From the NCBI GenBank assembly GCA_902801515.1, contig CADCII010000012.1:1-64000 (forward strand): DNA of 64,000 bases, given 5' to 3'. The first letter of the stretch is position 1, and each line of letters opens with the position of its first letter. Shown piece by piece: positions 54,769 through 63,200 of this stretch. The notes beneath the pieces are model-generated. The model was given only the letters and a program-made list of their open reading frames with translations, did no database searches and had not been told where the DNA came from. Source of the stretch: an uncultured Lachnospiraceae bacterium. GTDB taxonomy: Bacteria; Bacillota; Clostridia; Lachnospirales; Lachnospiraceae. A program made the translations under genes and the position numbers.

Positions 54769-55665
54769 ATGAAGGGAATCATTCTGGCAGGAGGAAGCGG
54801 AACCAGGCTGTATCCGCTCACCATGGTAACTTCGAAACAGCTGCTGCCGATCTATGACAAGCCGATGATCTATTATCCGATGTCTGTTCTGATGAGGGCA
54901 GGGATAAGAGATATACTGATCATTTCCACGCCTGCGGATACACCGAGGTTTGAGGAACTGCTGGGAGACGGCCATCAGTTCGGCGTCCATCTGTCCTATG
55001 CTGTGCAGCCAAGTCCGGACGGACTTGCACAGGCATTCATTATCGGTGAAGAATTCATCGGCAGTGACAATGTATGCATGATCCTGGGCGACAACATCTT
55101 CTTTGGACACGGCTTCAGGAAGCGCCTGATGACAGCAGTAAGGAATGCGGATTCGGGAGCCGGCGCCACTGTATTCGGCTACTACGTGGATGATCCGGAG
55201 CGATTCGGCATTGTCTCTTTCAACAAGGACGGCAAGGCGGAATCCATTGAGGAGAAACCCGCACACCCGAAGAGCAACTACTGCGTCACGGGGCTTTATT
55301 TCTACGATAACAAGGTTGTTGAGTACGCGAAGAACCTTAAGCCCAGCGCGAGGGGGGAACTGGAGATCACAGACCTGAACCGGATCTACCTGGAGCAGGG
55401 AAGACTGAATGTGGAACTGCTCGGACAGGGATTCACATGGCTTGACACCGGGACACATGAGTCCCTGGTGGACGCGACCAATTTCGTCAAGACGATCGAA
55501 CAGCACCAGCACCGCAAGATCGCCTGCCTCGAGGAGATCGGATATCAGAATGGCTGGATCACCAGAGAGGATGTTCTGGAAGTATATGAAGTGCTGAAGA
55601 AGAATCAGTACGGCCAGTATCTGAAAGATGTCCTGGACGGCAAGTTTATCGACGTGACACAGTAA
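54769..55665 (+). CDS. rfbA: Glucose-1-phosphate thymidylyltransferase
   Basis: The 298-residue enzyme joins dTTP and glucose 1-phosphate to give dTDP-glucose, the first step of dTDP-L-rhamnose synthesis. [11 protein letters not shown] (8-18) is the nucleotide-binding signature, and [17 protein letters not shown] follows. The start at 54769 is nine bases after AAGGAG; the ATG at 54763 would be only three bases away. It leads the operon rfbA-rfbB-rfbD-rfbC, 68 bp before rfbB. Confidence 0.95.
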   Translation: MKGIILAGGSGTRLYPLTMVTSKQLLPIYDKPMIYYPMSVLMRAGIRDILIISTPADTPRFEELLGDGHQFGVHLSYAVQPSPDGLAQAFIIGEEFIGSDNVCMILGDNIFFGHGFRKRLMTAVRNADSGAGATVFGYYVDDPERFGIVSFNKDGKAESIEEKPAHPKSNYCVTGLYFYDNKVVEYAKNLKPSARGELEITDLNRIYLEQGRLNVELLGQGFTWLDTGTHESLVDATNFVKTIEQHQHRKIACLEEIGYQNGWITREDVLEVYEVLKKNQYGQYLKDVLDGKFIDVTQ

Positions 55666-55733
55666 GAGACATGCGGTACAGATAACTGTATGTGATATAG
55701 AAAACAGTATCAGAATAAAAGGACAGGGATCAT

Positions 55734-56762
55734 ATGAATATTATTGTGACCGGCGGTGCCGGATTTATCGGAAGCAACTTTATCTTTCACATGTTGAATA
55801 AGTATCCGGATTACCGGATCATCTGCCTGGACTGCCTGACCTATGCAGGGAATCTCAGCACACTTGCGCCGGTTATGGACAATCCGAACTTCCGGTTTGT
55901 GAAAGAATCGATTACAGACCGTGAAGCAGTATATAAGTTGTTTGAAGAAGAGCATCCGGATATGGTGGTGAACTTTGCGGCGGAGAGTCATGTTGACCGC
56001 TCCATCGTGAACCCGGATATCTTCCTGGAGACCAATATCATGGGTACCACCGTACTGATGGATGCCTGCCGCAAATACGGAATCCAGCGTTATCATCAGG
56101 TATCTACGGATGAAGTATACGGAGATCTTCCGCTGGACCGTCCGGACCTGTTCTTCACAGAGACGACGCCGATCCATACATCCAGCCCGTACTCAAGCTC
56201 CAAGGCGTCAGCGGACCTTTTTGTCCTTGCCTATCACAGGACATACGGTCTTCCGGTATCCATCTCCAGATGCAGCAACAACTACGGACCGTATCATTTC
56301 CCGGAGAAACTGATTCCGCTGATGATCATCAATGCGCTGCATGACAAGAGCCTTCCTGTATACGGGGAGGGACTGAATATCCGTGACTGGCTGTATGTGG
56401 AAGACCACTGCAGAGCTATCGACCTGATCATCCACAAGGGACGTGTAGGCGAAGTCTACAACGTAGGCGGCCACAATGAGATGAGGAATATCGACATTGT
56501 TACCATGATCTGCGACGCTCTGGGCAAGCCGCATTCTCTGATCACGCATGTGGAAGACCGCAAAGGCCATGACATGAGATATGCCATCGATCCGACCAAG
56601 ATCCATGATGAACTTGGCTGGCTCCCTGAGACAAAGTTCCAGGACGGAATCAAGAAGACGATCCAGTGGTATCTTGACAACGAAGACTGGTGGCAGCCGA
56701 TCATCTCTGGCGAATACCAGAATTACTATGAGAAGATGTACGGTAATCGCAAGGAGGTCTGA
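55734..56762 (+). CDS. rfbB: dTDP-glucose 4,6-dehydratase
   Basis: The 342-residue short-chain dehydrogenase forms dTDP-4-keto-6-deoxyglucose. The NAD-binding motif TGGAGFIGSN is at 6-15, the catalytic threonine lies in VSTDEVYGDLP, and the YSSSKASAD block supplies the Tyr/Lys pair. Length is normal. Its final codons contain the AAGGAGG that serves rfbD, which starts one base after the stop. Confidence 0.96.
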   Translation: MNIIVTGGAGFIGSNFIFHMLNKYPDYRIICLDCLTYAGNLSTLAPVMDNPNFRFVKESITDREAVYKLFEEEHPDMVVNFAAESHVDRSIVNPDIFLETNIMGTTVLMDACRKYGIQRYHQVSTDEVYGDLPLDRPDLFFTETTPIHTSSPYSSSKASADLFVLAYHRTYGLPVSISRCSNNYGPYHFPEKLIPLMIINALHDKSLPVYGEGLNIRDWLYVEDHCRAIDLIIHKGRVGEVYNVGGHNEMRNIDIVTMICDALGKPHSLITHVEDRKGHDMRYAIDPTKIHDELGWLPETKFQDGIKKTIQWYLDNEDWWQPIISGEYQNYYEKMYGNRKEV

Positions 56763-56763
56763 G

Positions 56764-57750
56764 ATGCGTGTACTGGTAACCGGTGTCGCGGGACAGCTGG
56801 GACATGATGTAATGAATGAACTCAGCCGCAGAGGCCATGAGGGAATCGGAACAGACCTTGCGCCGGAATACGCAGGTGTCATGGACGGCTCGCCGGTGAC
56901 TGAGATGCAGTATATATCCCTCGATATCACTGACAGCGCTGCAGTAAATGAAACGATATGCTCTCTGGCTCCGGATGCGGTGATCCACTGTGCAGCATGG
57001 ACTGCGGTCGATCTTGCCGAAGATGATGACAAGAGAGATAAAGTGTACGCTGTGAATGTAGACGGGACGAAGAACATTGCACTGGCTGCTGAAAAGTGTG
57101 GAGCGAAGATGCTCTATCTGTCAACGGACTATGTGTTTGACGGACAGGGTGAGACGCCGTGGGATCCGGACTTTAAGGGATATCAGCCGCTCAACGTATA
57201 CGGACAGACGAAACTTGAAGGAGAGAAGGCTGTGTCCGGAACTCTTGAGAAGTACTTTATTGTACGGATCGCCTGGGTGTTCGGAAGAAACGGCAAAAAC
57301 TTTATTAAAACCATGCTGACCGTCGGGAAAAATCATGATGAGCTTCGTGTCGTCAATGACCAGATCGGGACTCCGACCTATACCTATGACCTGGCGTCAC
57401 TGCTGGTTGACATGATTCAGACGCAGAAGTATGGATATTATCATGCAACCAATGCGGAACTGCCCGGTCAGGAGGGCGGCTGTGACGCGGACGGAACGAA
57501 GACCGGTTATATCAGCTGGTATGATTTCTCAAAAGAGATCTTCCGCCAGGCAGCGGCACTTGGACACAGTGAGTATGATGAAGAGCATCTGAAACTGATA
57601 CCGGTCACGACACAGGAGTACGGACTGTCCAAAGCCATGAGGCCGTATAACAGCAGGCTGGACAAGTCCAAACTGGAGCGGGAAGGCTTCAGTATGCTTC
57701 CGGACTGGAAGGATGCCCTGAGCCGTTATCTTCGAGAGATCGGCTTCTGA
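56764..57750 (+). CDS. rfbD: dTDP-4-dehydrorhamnose reductase
   Basis: The 328-residue SDR enzyme makes the last step to dTDP-L-rhamnose. TGVAGQLGHDV binds the cofactor, LSTDYVFDG and YGQTKLEGE carry catalytic residues, and NDQIGTPTYTYDLA is family-specific. The start at 56764 follows the ribosome binding site inside rfbB; a longer in-frame reading from 56581 overlaps rfbB and is rejected. It has an extra segment near 240-260 (GGCDADGTKTGY) compared with many RfbD proteins. Confidence 0.94.
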   Translation: MRVLVTGVAGQLGHDVMNELSRRGHEGIGTDLAPEYAGVMDGSPVTEMQYISLDITDSAAVNETICSLAPDAVIHCAAWTAVDLAEDDDKRDKVYAVNVDGTKNIALAAEKCGAKMLYLSTDYVFDGQGETPWDPDFKGYQPLNVYGQTKLEGEKAVSGTLEKYFIVRIAWVFGRNGKNFIKTMLTVGKNHDELRVVNDQIGTPTYTYDLASLLVDMIQTQKYGYYHATNAELPGQEGGCDADGTKTGYISWYDFSKEIFRQAAALGHSEYDEEHLKLIPVTTQEYGLSKAMRPYNSRLDKSKLEREGFSMLPDWKDALSRYLREIGF

Positions 57751-57780
57751 CAGATCATAGAGAAGGAGAATACTTGACAG

Positions 57781-58374
57781 ATGGGACAGATTAAAGTTAC
57801 ACCTGCACCGATCGAAGGACTGTATGTGATCGAACCGACAGTTCACGGGGATAAGCGGGGCTATTTTACTGAGACATACAATCTGAACGATATGAAAGAA
57901 GCCGGACTGGACATGATCTTTGTGCAGGATAATCAGTCATCTTCCGTGAAGGGTGTCCTGCGCGGACTTCATTTTCAGAAGGAACATCCCCAGGGAAAAC
58001 TGGTACGTGTAATCAGGGGCGTTGTTTTTGACGTGGCAGTCGACCTTCGCAAGGGCAGCAGTACTTACGGACAGTGGTACGGCGTGGAACTGTCGGAAGA
58101 AAATCATAAGCAGTTCTATATCAGTGAAGGGTTTGCCCACGGATTCCTGGTTTTGTCTGACATTGCCGAGTTCTGTTACAAGTGCACGGATTTCTACCAT
58201 CCGGGTGATGAGGGCGGTCTTGCATGGAATGACCCTGCGATCGGAATTGAATGGCCACAGCTGGAAGGCACTTATCAGGGAAATGCATGCGCCGGGGATT
58301 ATCATCTCTCTGACGGAACTCCCCTGAATCTGTCTGAGAAAGATATGAAGTGGAACGGGCTTGCTGAGATATAG
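57781..58374 (+). CDS. rfbC: dTDP-4-dehydrorhamnose 3,5-epimerase
   Basis: The 197-residue cupin-fold epimerase has RGYFTETYN, VLRGLHFQ with catalytic His64, and GFAHGFLVLSDIAEF. It supplies the substrate for RfbD. It lies 30 bp after rfbD and ends the four-gene operon, so the window encodes the whole route from glucose 1-phosphate to dTDP-L-rhamnose. No rhamnosyltransferase is adjacent. Confidence 0.95.
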   Translation: MGQIKVTPAPIEGLYVIEPTVHGDKRGYFTETYNLNDMKEAGLDMIFVQDNQSSSVKGVLRGLHFQKEHPQGKLVRVIRGVVFDVAVDLRKGSSTYGQWYGVELSEENHKQFYISEGFAHGFLVLSDIAEFCYKCTDFYHPGDEGGLAWNDPAIGIEWPQLEGTYQGNACAGDYHLSDGTPLNLSEKDMKWNGLAEI

Positions 58375-58416
58375 CCTCCGGCAGACTTGAAAATTGAAAT
58401 GAACAGAAGAACAGAT

Positions 58417-58456
58417 GCAGGAGCGGATCACCGGCAGGTGAATGCTCCTGCGTCTT
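58417..58456. terminator. Terminator between rfbC and the MerR-methyltransferase gene
   Basis: GCAGGAGC (58417-58424) pairs with GCTCCTGC (58444-58451), with an inner TCACC/GGTGA stem, followed by GTCTTTT. The right arm lies inside the last codons of the convergent minus-strand gene. Confidence 0.62.
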
Positions 58457-59633
58457 TTGTTATGTGAAGGCCGCCGCGGACCCTGTCCTCGACAAAGAGG
58501 CGGAACTCGCGGTAGCGGTTGATCAGATAGCGGTTCTGGTTGCCGTGGCAGGAGAGTATATATTCGATCAGCGGCTGGGCGTCTGTCACAACCAGAGAAT
58601 CTTCATAACGGTTTAACTCAATGCTGTCAAACAGTCCGGACTGTTCCAGGATCTGTCTTCCGCTGTCCAGACCAAATCTCTCGTACAGGCGGTCAGCGGA
58701 CAGTACGATATGAGGATCGAATTCCTGCACAAGCTGCGTGATCTCCTGCATGTGTCTGCTGCCGTAGGCACTGCAGATGAAACGGCCGCCGTCCCTGAGA
58801 ACTCTGCGTGACTCCTTCAGAACTTTCCGGATATCCTCACAGTAGAAAAGAACATGGTTTGCGATAACAAGATCCATGGATCTTTTTTCAAACGGGATCC
58901 GGGAGCAGTCAAAAGTATAATAGCTGAAACAGTCAGTGAATTCTTTCAGTGCCTGAGTTATGTTTCTCCTGGCATCCCTGACCATACCGTCTGATATATC
59001 TGACAGAGAGATGTCCAGATGCTCTGCGTCAAGATCCGGATTCTTGGTCCACAGTGCTCCGTCTCCGCAGCCAAGTTCCAGGACTTTCATACCGTCCTTG
59101 AGATGAAGCAGGGAGAACAGCCAGGGAAACCATCCCTGCCGGTTCACGGAATAACGGTTATGAAGATCGATCCTTGCAGTCAGGTTCGAGGAATTGCGGT
59201 ACTGGGACGCGAGACTGTTCTCCATGCCGGTCAGATGGATCAGGTCCAGCATCTTCTTCCAGTCAAAGTCTTCTGTATCGGTATGCTTTGACAGTTCCGC
59301 AGCAGTTTCCTCGATCGAATCGCAGACTGTCTGCATCTGCTCGATCCGGTCCCGGACCAGTTTCTGCTGAAGCTTCAGCGAAGAGAGCAGATGACTGGAA
59401 TCGATCTGAGAGATTGTCATCTCACGGATGTCTTCCAGCGAGAATCCCAGGTACTTGAGAAGCAGGATCTGCTGAAGGCGGACGAGGTCAGAATCTGTGT
59501 AGAAACGGGCGCCGTTCTCATTTACATAGGACGGTTTCAGAGTGCCGCTGCGGTCGTAAAAACGGATCGTGCGGACACTTACGTCAGCAAGCTTCGCAAA
59601 CTGGCCTGTAGAATAATAACCGGGAAGATTCAT
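58428..59633 (-). CDS. MerR-family regulator fused to a SAM-dependent methyltransferase
   Basis: The 401-residue protein has an N-terminal MerR winged helix with STGQFAKLADVSVRTIRFYD, a coiled-coil dimer region (to about 130), and a class I methyltransferase with LELGCGDGALW and the later LVIANHVLFYCED. The methyltransferase replaces the usual effector domain. The start at 59633 follows GAGGTG by seven bases. Its promoter spacer holds CCCGGCGCGGG, a likely autoregulatory site. Substrate and inducer are unknown. It could be a toxin- or antibiotic-modifying enzyme that senses its own substrate, which is inference. It is convergent with rfbC. Confidence 0.85.
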   Translation of the reverse strand: MNLPGYYSTGQFAKLADVSVRTIRFYDRSGTLKPSYVNENGARFYTDSDLVRLQQILLLKYLGFSLEDIREMTISQIDSSHLLSSLKLQQKLVRDRIEQMQTVCDSIEETAAELSKHTDTEDFDWKKMLDLIHLTGMENSLASQYRNSSNLTARIDLHNRYSVNRQGWFPWLFSLLHLKDGMKVLELGCGDGALWTKNPDLDAEHLDISLSDISDGMVRDARRNITQALKEFTDCFSYYTFDCSRIPFEKRSMDLVIANHVLFYCEDIRKVLKESRRVLRDGGRFICSAYGSRHMQEITQLVQEFDPHIVLSADRLYERFGLDSGRQILEQSGLFDSIELNRYEDSLVVTDAQPLIEYILSCHGNQNRYLINRYREFRLFVEDRVRGGLHITKDAGAFTCR

Positions 59634-59661
59634 AATCGTGCACCTCATCTGTGATGTCTTT

Positions 59662-59690
59662 ATTGTACCCGCGCCGGGCAGGAGGGGCAA
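59662..59690 (-). promoter_or_regulatory. Promoter of the MerR-methyltransferase gene with a palindrome in the spacer
   Basis: On the minus strand TTGCCC (complement of 59685-59690) and TACAAT (complement of 59662-59667) are 17 bp apart. The spacer contains the imperfect palindrome CCCGGCGCGGG, the position where MerR-family regulators bind. Confidence 0.5.
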
Positions 59691-59777
59691 GGTGGACATG
59701 AGATTGCAGTGATGATAAGATGTGGGTTGGCGGCAAAAAGATAATACTGCTAATTAAACAGACAGGAGAGAACAGAC

Positions 59778-61235
59778 ATGACTGAACCGCAGTATAAGAA
59801 ACAGATCGATGAGTGGATCGATTCTCATACAGATGAGATGATGAGGGATCTGTGCATGCTGATGAAGATCGAGTCCGTCAGGACTCATGCGCAGGACGGC
59901 ATGCCATATGGTCCGGGGCCTGCGAAGGCTGTCAAGGCAATGGAAGGGCTGATGGAAGCATACGGCCTTCGCGTGCGCAACTATGAGAATTATTGTGTTG
60001 CGGGCGATCTTGATCCTGAGAAGGAAAAAGCACTGGATATTCTGGCCCATCTGGATGTTGTCCCGGTATCGGACACCTGGACGAAGACACAGCCATTCGA
60101 ACCATATATTGAAGGAGATTATATCTACGGAAGAGGCTCCAGTGACGACAAGGGCCCGGCAGTCGCGGCACTGTACGCGATGAGGGCTGTCAGGGAAACA
60201 GGAATTCCCCTGAAGCATTCCGTCCGTCTGATCTGCGGATCGGATGAGGAGTGCGGATCCAGTGACCTTGAGTATTATTACCAGACAGAAAAAGAGGCGA
60301 AGTATACATTTTCGCCTGATGCAGATTATCCGCTGATCAATATTGAGAAAGGACGTCTTGCCAGCGTGTTTACGGCGGAGGGTGAACAGGAAGGCGTAAA
60401 TGAAGCGGCAGAAGACAGGTTCCGTGTACTTGCATTTCACGCAGGTGATAAGGAAAATGTGATTCCGGGCCGTGCTGAGATGACTCTTGCGGGAGGGGAT
60501 CCTGATATTCTGAAGAAGGCTGCCGGTGAGGCCGGGAGACTGACAGGGGCTGAGTTCTCATATAGTTTTGAGGACGGAATGTACAAGATTGCTGTCCGCG
60601 GCAATACAGGCCATGCGTCAACGCCTCAGAATGCCCTGAATGCCCTGACAGCGGCACTTAAGTTCCTGGAGACAATCCCGCTTGTGAAGCGCGCAGGTGA
60701 AGATACGCTGATGGCAGTCGCTTCCATGTGGCCGCATGGGGATCATAACGGAAACGCGCTCGGTGTTGCGTACAGCGATGAGGAGAGCGGGGAACTGACC
60801 ATGTCCCTGGATATTCTTCATTATGAGGTGAAGAATAAGACGGAGAAATCCTTCATTCTGAGCGGATGTTATGACTGCAGGGCTCCTATATGCGCCAATG
60901 ATGAGAACCTTACAGAGAAGATCAGGGAGAAGCTGGCCGGTTCAGGGATCAGCATGAAGGAAAAGGCTATGTCCCCGGTCCATTATGTACCGTCAGACAG
61001 TGAACTGGTCAGAAAACTTCTGGAATCCTATGAACTGTACTTTGGAGAAAAGGGAGAGCCCATCGCAATCGGCGGCGGCACCTATGTACATCATCTTGAA
61101 AACGGGGTTGCCTTTGGCTGCGCCGAGCCGGATGTGGACAACCGAATGCACGGAGACGATGAGTTTATGAAACTCAGTATTCTGTACAGAAGTGCAAAGA
61201 TATTTGCTGACGCGATCATCAGGCTCTGCGGGTGA
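59778..61235 (+). CDS. M20-family dipeptidase, PepV-like
   Basis: The 485-residue metallopeptidase cleaves dipeptides in the cytoplasm. Zinc ligands are in LAHLDVVPV (His91, Asp93 nearby), GRGSSDDKGP (Asp123 region) and GSDEECGS (Glu157-158), and the distal His is in YVHHLENG. The inserted lid domain (about 185-380) fits PepV. ACAGGAGAG precedes the ATG. The DUF4358-like lipoprotein gene follows but has its own promoter. Confidence 0.9.
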   Translation: MTEPQYKKQIDEWIDSHTDEMMRDLCMLMKIESVRTHAQDGMPYGPGPAKAVKAMEGLMEAYGLRVRNYENYCVAGDLDPEKEKALDILAHLDVVPVSDTWTKTQPFEPYIEGDYIYGRGSSDDKGPAVAALYAMRAVRETGIPLKHSVRLICGSDEECGSSDLEYYYQTEKEAKYTFSPDADYPLINIEKGRLASVFTAEGEQEGVNEAAEDRFRVLAFHAGDKENVIPGRAEMTLAGGDPDILKKAAGEAGRLTGAEFSYSFEDGMYKIAVRGNTGHASTPQNALNALTAALKFLETIPLVKRAGEDTLMAVASMWPHGDHNGNALGVAYSDEESGELTMSLDILHYEVKNKTEKSFILSGCYDCRAPICANDENLTEKIREKLAGSGISMKEKAMSPVHYVPSDSELVRKLLESYELYFGEKGEPIAIGGGTYVHHLENGVAFGCAEPDVDNRMHGDDEFMKLSILYRSAKIFADAIIRLCG

Positions 61236-61264
61236 TTGCATTTTCTGAGATGTTCTGCTATTAT
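61236..61264 (+). promoter_or_regulatory. Promoter of the lipoprotein gene
   Basis: TTGCAT (61236-61241) and TATTAT (61259-61264) are 17 bp apart and directly follow the PepV stop codon. Confidence 0.55.
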
Positions 61265-61302
61265 GTCGTGGTTACATAGAATTCATTTGGGGAGATGATA
61301 TT

Positions 61303-61776
61303 ATGAAAATGAAAAAACTGATTGTATTAGCAGCTGCGGCAGTTGCAGCACTGTGCCTTACAGCCTGCGGGAAGGGCGGATCAGCCAAGAACGTTGACGT
61401 CGCAAAACTCGCAGATGAACTGAACAGTTCTGTTATCACATCGGATACTCTGTCTGAGACGAAGAGCGAGATGCTCTCAAGCATCTACTTCTTTGAAGAG
61501 GGACAGGTGACGAACAGCAAGGTGTACATGAGCGGCAATGCTACGGCAGATGAGATTGTTGTCGTTGAATGCAAGGACGAAGATACAGCGAAGGCTGTCC
61601 AGGAACTGCTGAAGACAAGAGTCAGCAACCAGAAAGAACTGTTCGCATCCTACAACGCGGATGAGGCAGGCAAGCTTGAAAAGGCAATCGTCAAAACAGC
61701 CGGCAAGTATGCAGTCATGGTCGTCTGCGATGATTATGACAAAGCGCAGAGCATCCTGAAGGAAGCAGGATTCTGA
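61303..61776 (+). CDS. DUF4358-like lipoprotein
   Basis: The 157-residue protein has a lipoprotein signal peptide with lipobox LTAC (Cys22), then a small alpha/beta domain. Its pattern (YFFEEGQVTNSKVYMSGNA, VVECKDEDTAKAVQELL) fits DUF4358, common in Clostridia and of unknown function. It is anchored outside the membrane. It is monocistronic with its own promoter and a terminator shared with the convergent SGNH gene. Confidence 0.8.
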   Translation: MKMKKLIVLAAAAVAALCLTACGKGGSAKNVDVAKLADELNSSVITSDTLSETKSEMLSSIYFFEEGQVTNSKVYMSGNATADEIVVVECKDEDTAKAVQELLKTRVSNQKELFASYNADEAGKLEKAIVKTAGKYAVMVVCDDYDKAQSILKEAGF

Positions 61777-61827
61777 TCCGCCTGGGATCAGATCCGAAGC
61801 GTAAGACCTGAGACCTTAACCGGAAAT

Positions 61828-61868
61828 AAAAATGGCAGATACATCATTGCGGTGTACCTGCCGTTTTT
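61828..61868. terminator. Bidirectional terminator between the lipoprotein and SGNH genes
   Basis: AAAAATGGCAG (61828-61838) pairs with CTGCCGTTTTT (61858-61868), with an inner TACA/TGTA stem. A and T runs on the two sides allow use in both directions. Confidence 0.72.
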
Positions 61869-61888
61869 CTTTTGGGGTATGTGTTATG

Positions 61889-63091
61889 TCAGTTAGCTCC
61901 GACTTCTGCAAGTCCGCCGGCAAGGTTTGTATCGCCGCCGGTTGAGGCATCTGAGCTGTCCGAGCCGCCGGCGTCTGATTCTGTATCAGCCTGGGCCGGG
62001 GCATTGGCAATATCGTCCGGGTGCGCTGCTGTGGCTGCCGCAAACTCGTCATCGCCAATATAATGGTTCTTAAGGTATTTGAGCATATTTTCCAGATACG
62101 GCGCATACAGGTGGATACCGTCCGAAGAAGCATCCGTAAGCAGAGAACCGTTTCCGTCAGAGAAGATCTCATTCAGGTTCAGGTAGTAACTGTACCACAG
62201 GTCTTCACAGGCCTGGAGGATATAACCGTTGATCGTACGGACGTTGTCGTTGTTGTCGTATTCGAATCCCGGAGCGACCTTGGATTCATCCACGTAGATG
62301 ACGGAGCATACATAGATGATCGCATGAGGCTGCAGTTCGTGGAACTGCTGCAGAACACTTTCAAAAGTCGGAAGGAAATTCTCCCAGGGATAATAACCCA
62401 GGTCGTTCGCGCCGAGCATGAGATAGATCCGGTCATACTGCTGGCCGCTCAGTCCCTGATAGACCGAGATGTTGCCGTCCGCTGTAGCGATGATCGGCTC
62501 TGACATATCATTGGTGCTCAGGCCGACGCCGGTCAGGAACGCGCCCTGAGTGATTCCGGATGAATTGCGGAATCCTTCCATACGGGAATCCCCGATGAAG
62601 ACTGAATTCGAGAAAAATGAATCGTCTACCGGTGTACTCTGGAGCGGAACTACCGCCTGGCTGTCGATCGATTCCGGGTTGGAAGTCTGGGCAGGCGCAG
62701 TATCCTGCGCGGTAGTATTGCCGCCGCTTCCGGCGCCGGCAAGTCCGAGACTGGAGACGCCGCCGGATTCATTCGACGCAGTATCATCCGGATTCTCTGT
62801 GCTTTCCACAGAATCTTCCCCGCCCGAAGACTCATCGTGCGAAGACATAACTTCAATGTGATTGCCGACCTTGTGGGTGAAGAGGGTGTACATAACCTTT
62901 CCCTCAAACACAACAAGAACCAGGCAGACAAGAGCCAGAAGCTGCGCGATCATAAAACGTCCGGAATCCGCTTTGCGGCGGTTTCCCCTGCTTCCGGATG
63001 ATCTTTTCTTCCCTGAGCGGGCGGTTTTCTTTTTTACAGGTTCTTCTGTATATTCACCGGACTGTGTCAGTCCGTTTCTTTCATCAGTCAT
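61889..63091 (-). CDS. Membrane-anchored SGNH/GDSL hydrolase
   Basis: The 400-residue protein has a basic cytoplasmic N-terminus (1-45), one membrane helix (about 46-65), a Ser/Gly/Asp-rich linker (to about 150) and an extracellular SGNH domain. The catalytic domain has FIGDSRMEG with nucleophile Ser169, LMLGANDLG with the oxyanion Asn, and DGIHL with the Asp/His pair. A disordered acidic tail follows. It is divergent from an MBOAT acyltransferase; such pairs acylate or deacylate surface polysaccharides. Confidence 0.87.
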   Translation of the reverse strand: MTDERNGLTQSGEYTEEPVKKKTARSGKKRSSGSRGNRRKADSGRFMIAQLLALVCLVLVVFEGKVMYTLFTHKVGNHIEVMSSHDESSGGEDSVESTENPDDTASNESGGVSSLGLAGAGSGGNTTAQDTAPAQTSNPESIDSQAVVPLQSTPVDDSFFSNSVFIGDSRMEGFRNSSGITQGAFLTGVGLSTNDMSEPIIATADGNISVYQGLSGQQYDRIYLMLGANDLGYYPWENFLPTFESVLQQFHELQPHAIIYVCSVIYVDESKVAPGFEYDNNDNVRTINGYILQACEDLWYSYYLNLNEIFSDGNGSLLTDASSDGIHLYAPYLENMLKYLKNHYIGDDEFAAATAAHPDDIANAPAQADTESDAGGSDSSDASTGGDTNLAGGLAEVGAN

Positions 63092-63118
63092 TGTGCCGTT
63101 AATCTTCCTTCACTGAAC

Positions 63119-63147
63119 TTGAACACATTTCTCCGTTATTATATAAT
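63119..63147 (+). promoter_or_regulatory. Promoter of the MBOAT gene
   Basis: TTGAAC (63119-63124) and TATAAT (63142-63147) are 17 bp apart in the gap between the divergent SGNH and MBOAT genes. Confidence 0.6.
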
Positions 63148-63200
63148 AAGCCAGTTGAAAGTAAAAGAGATTTTTCCGGCATCAAAGGACTGGTGTTTTC

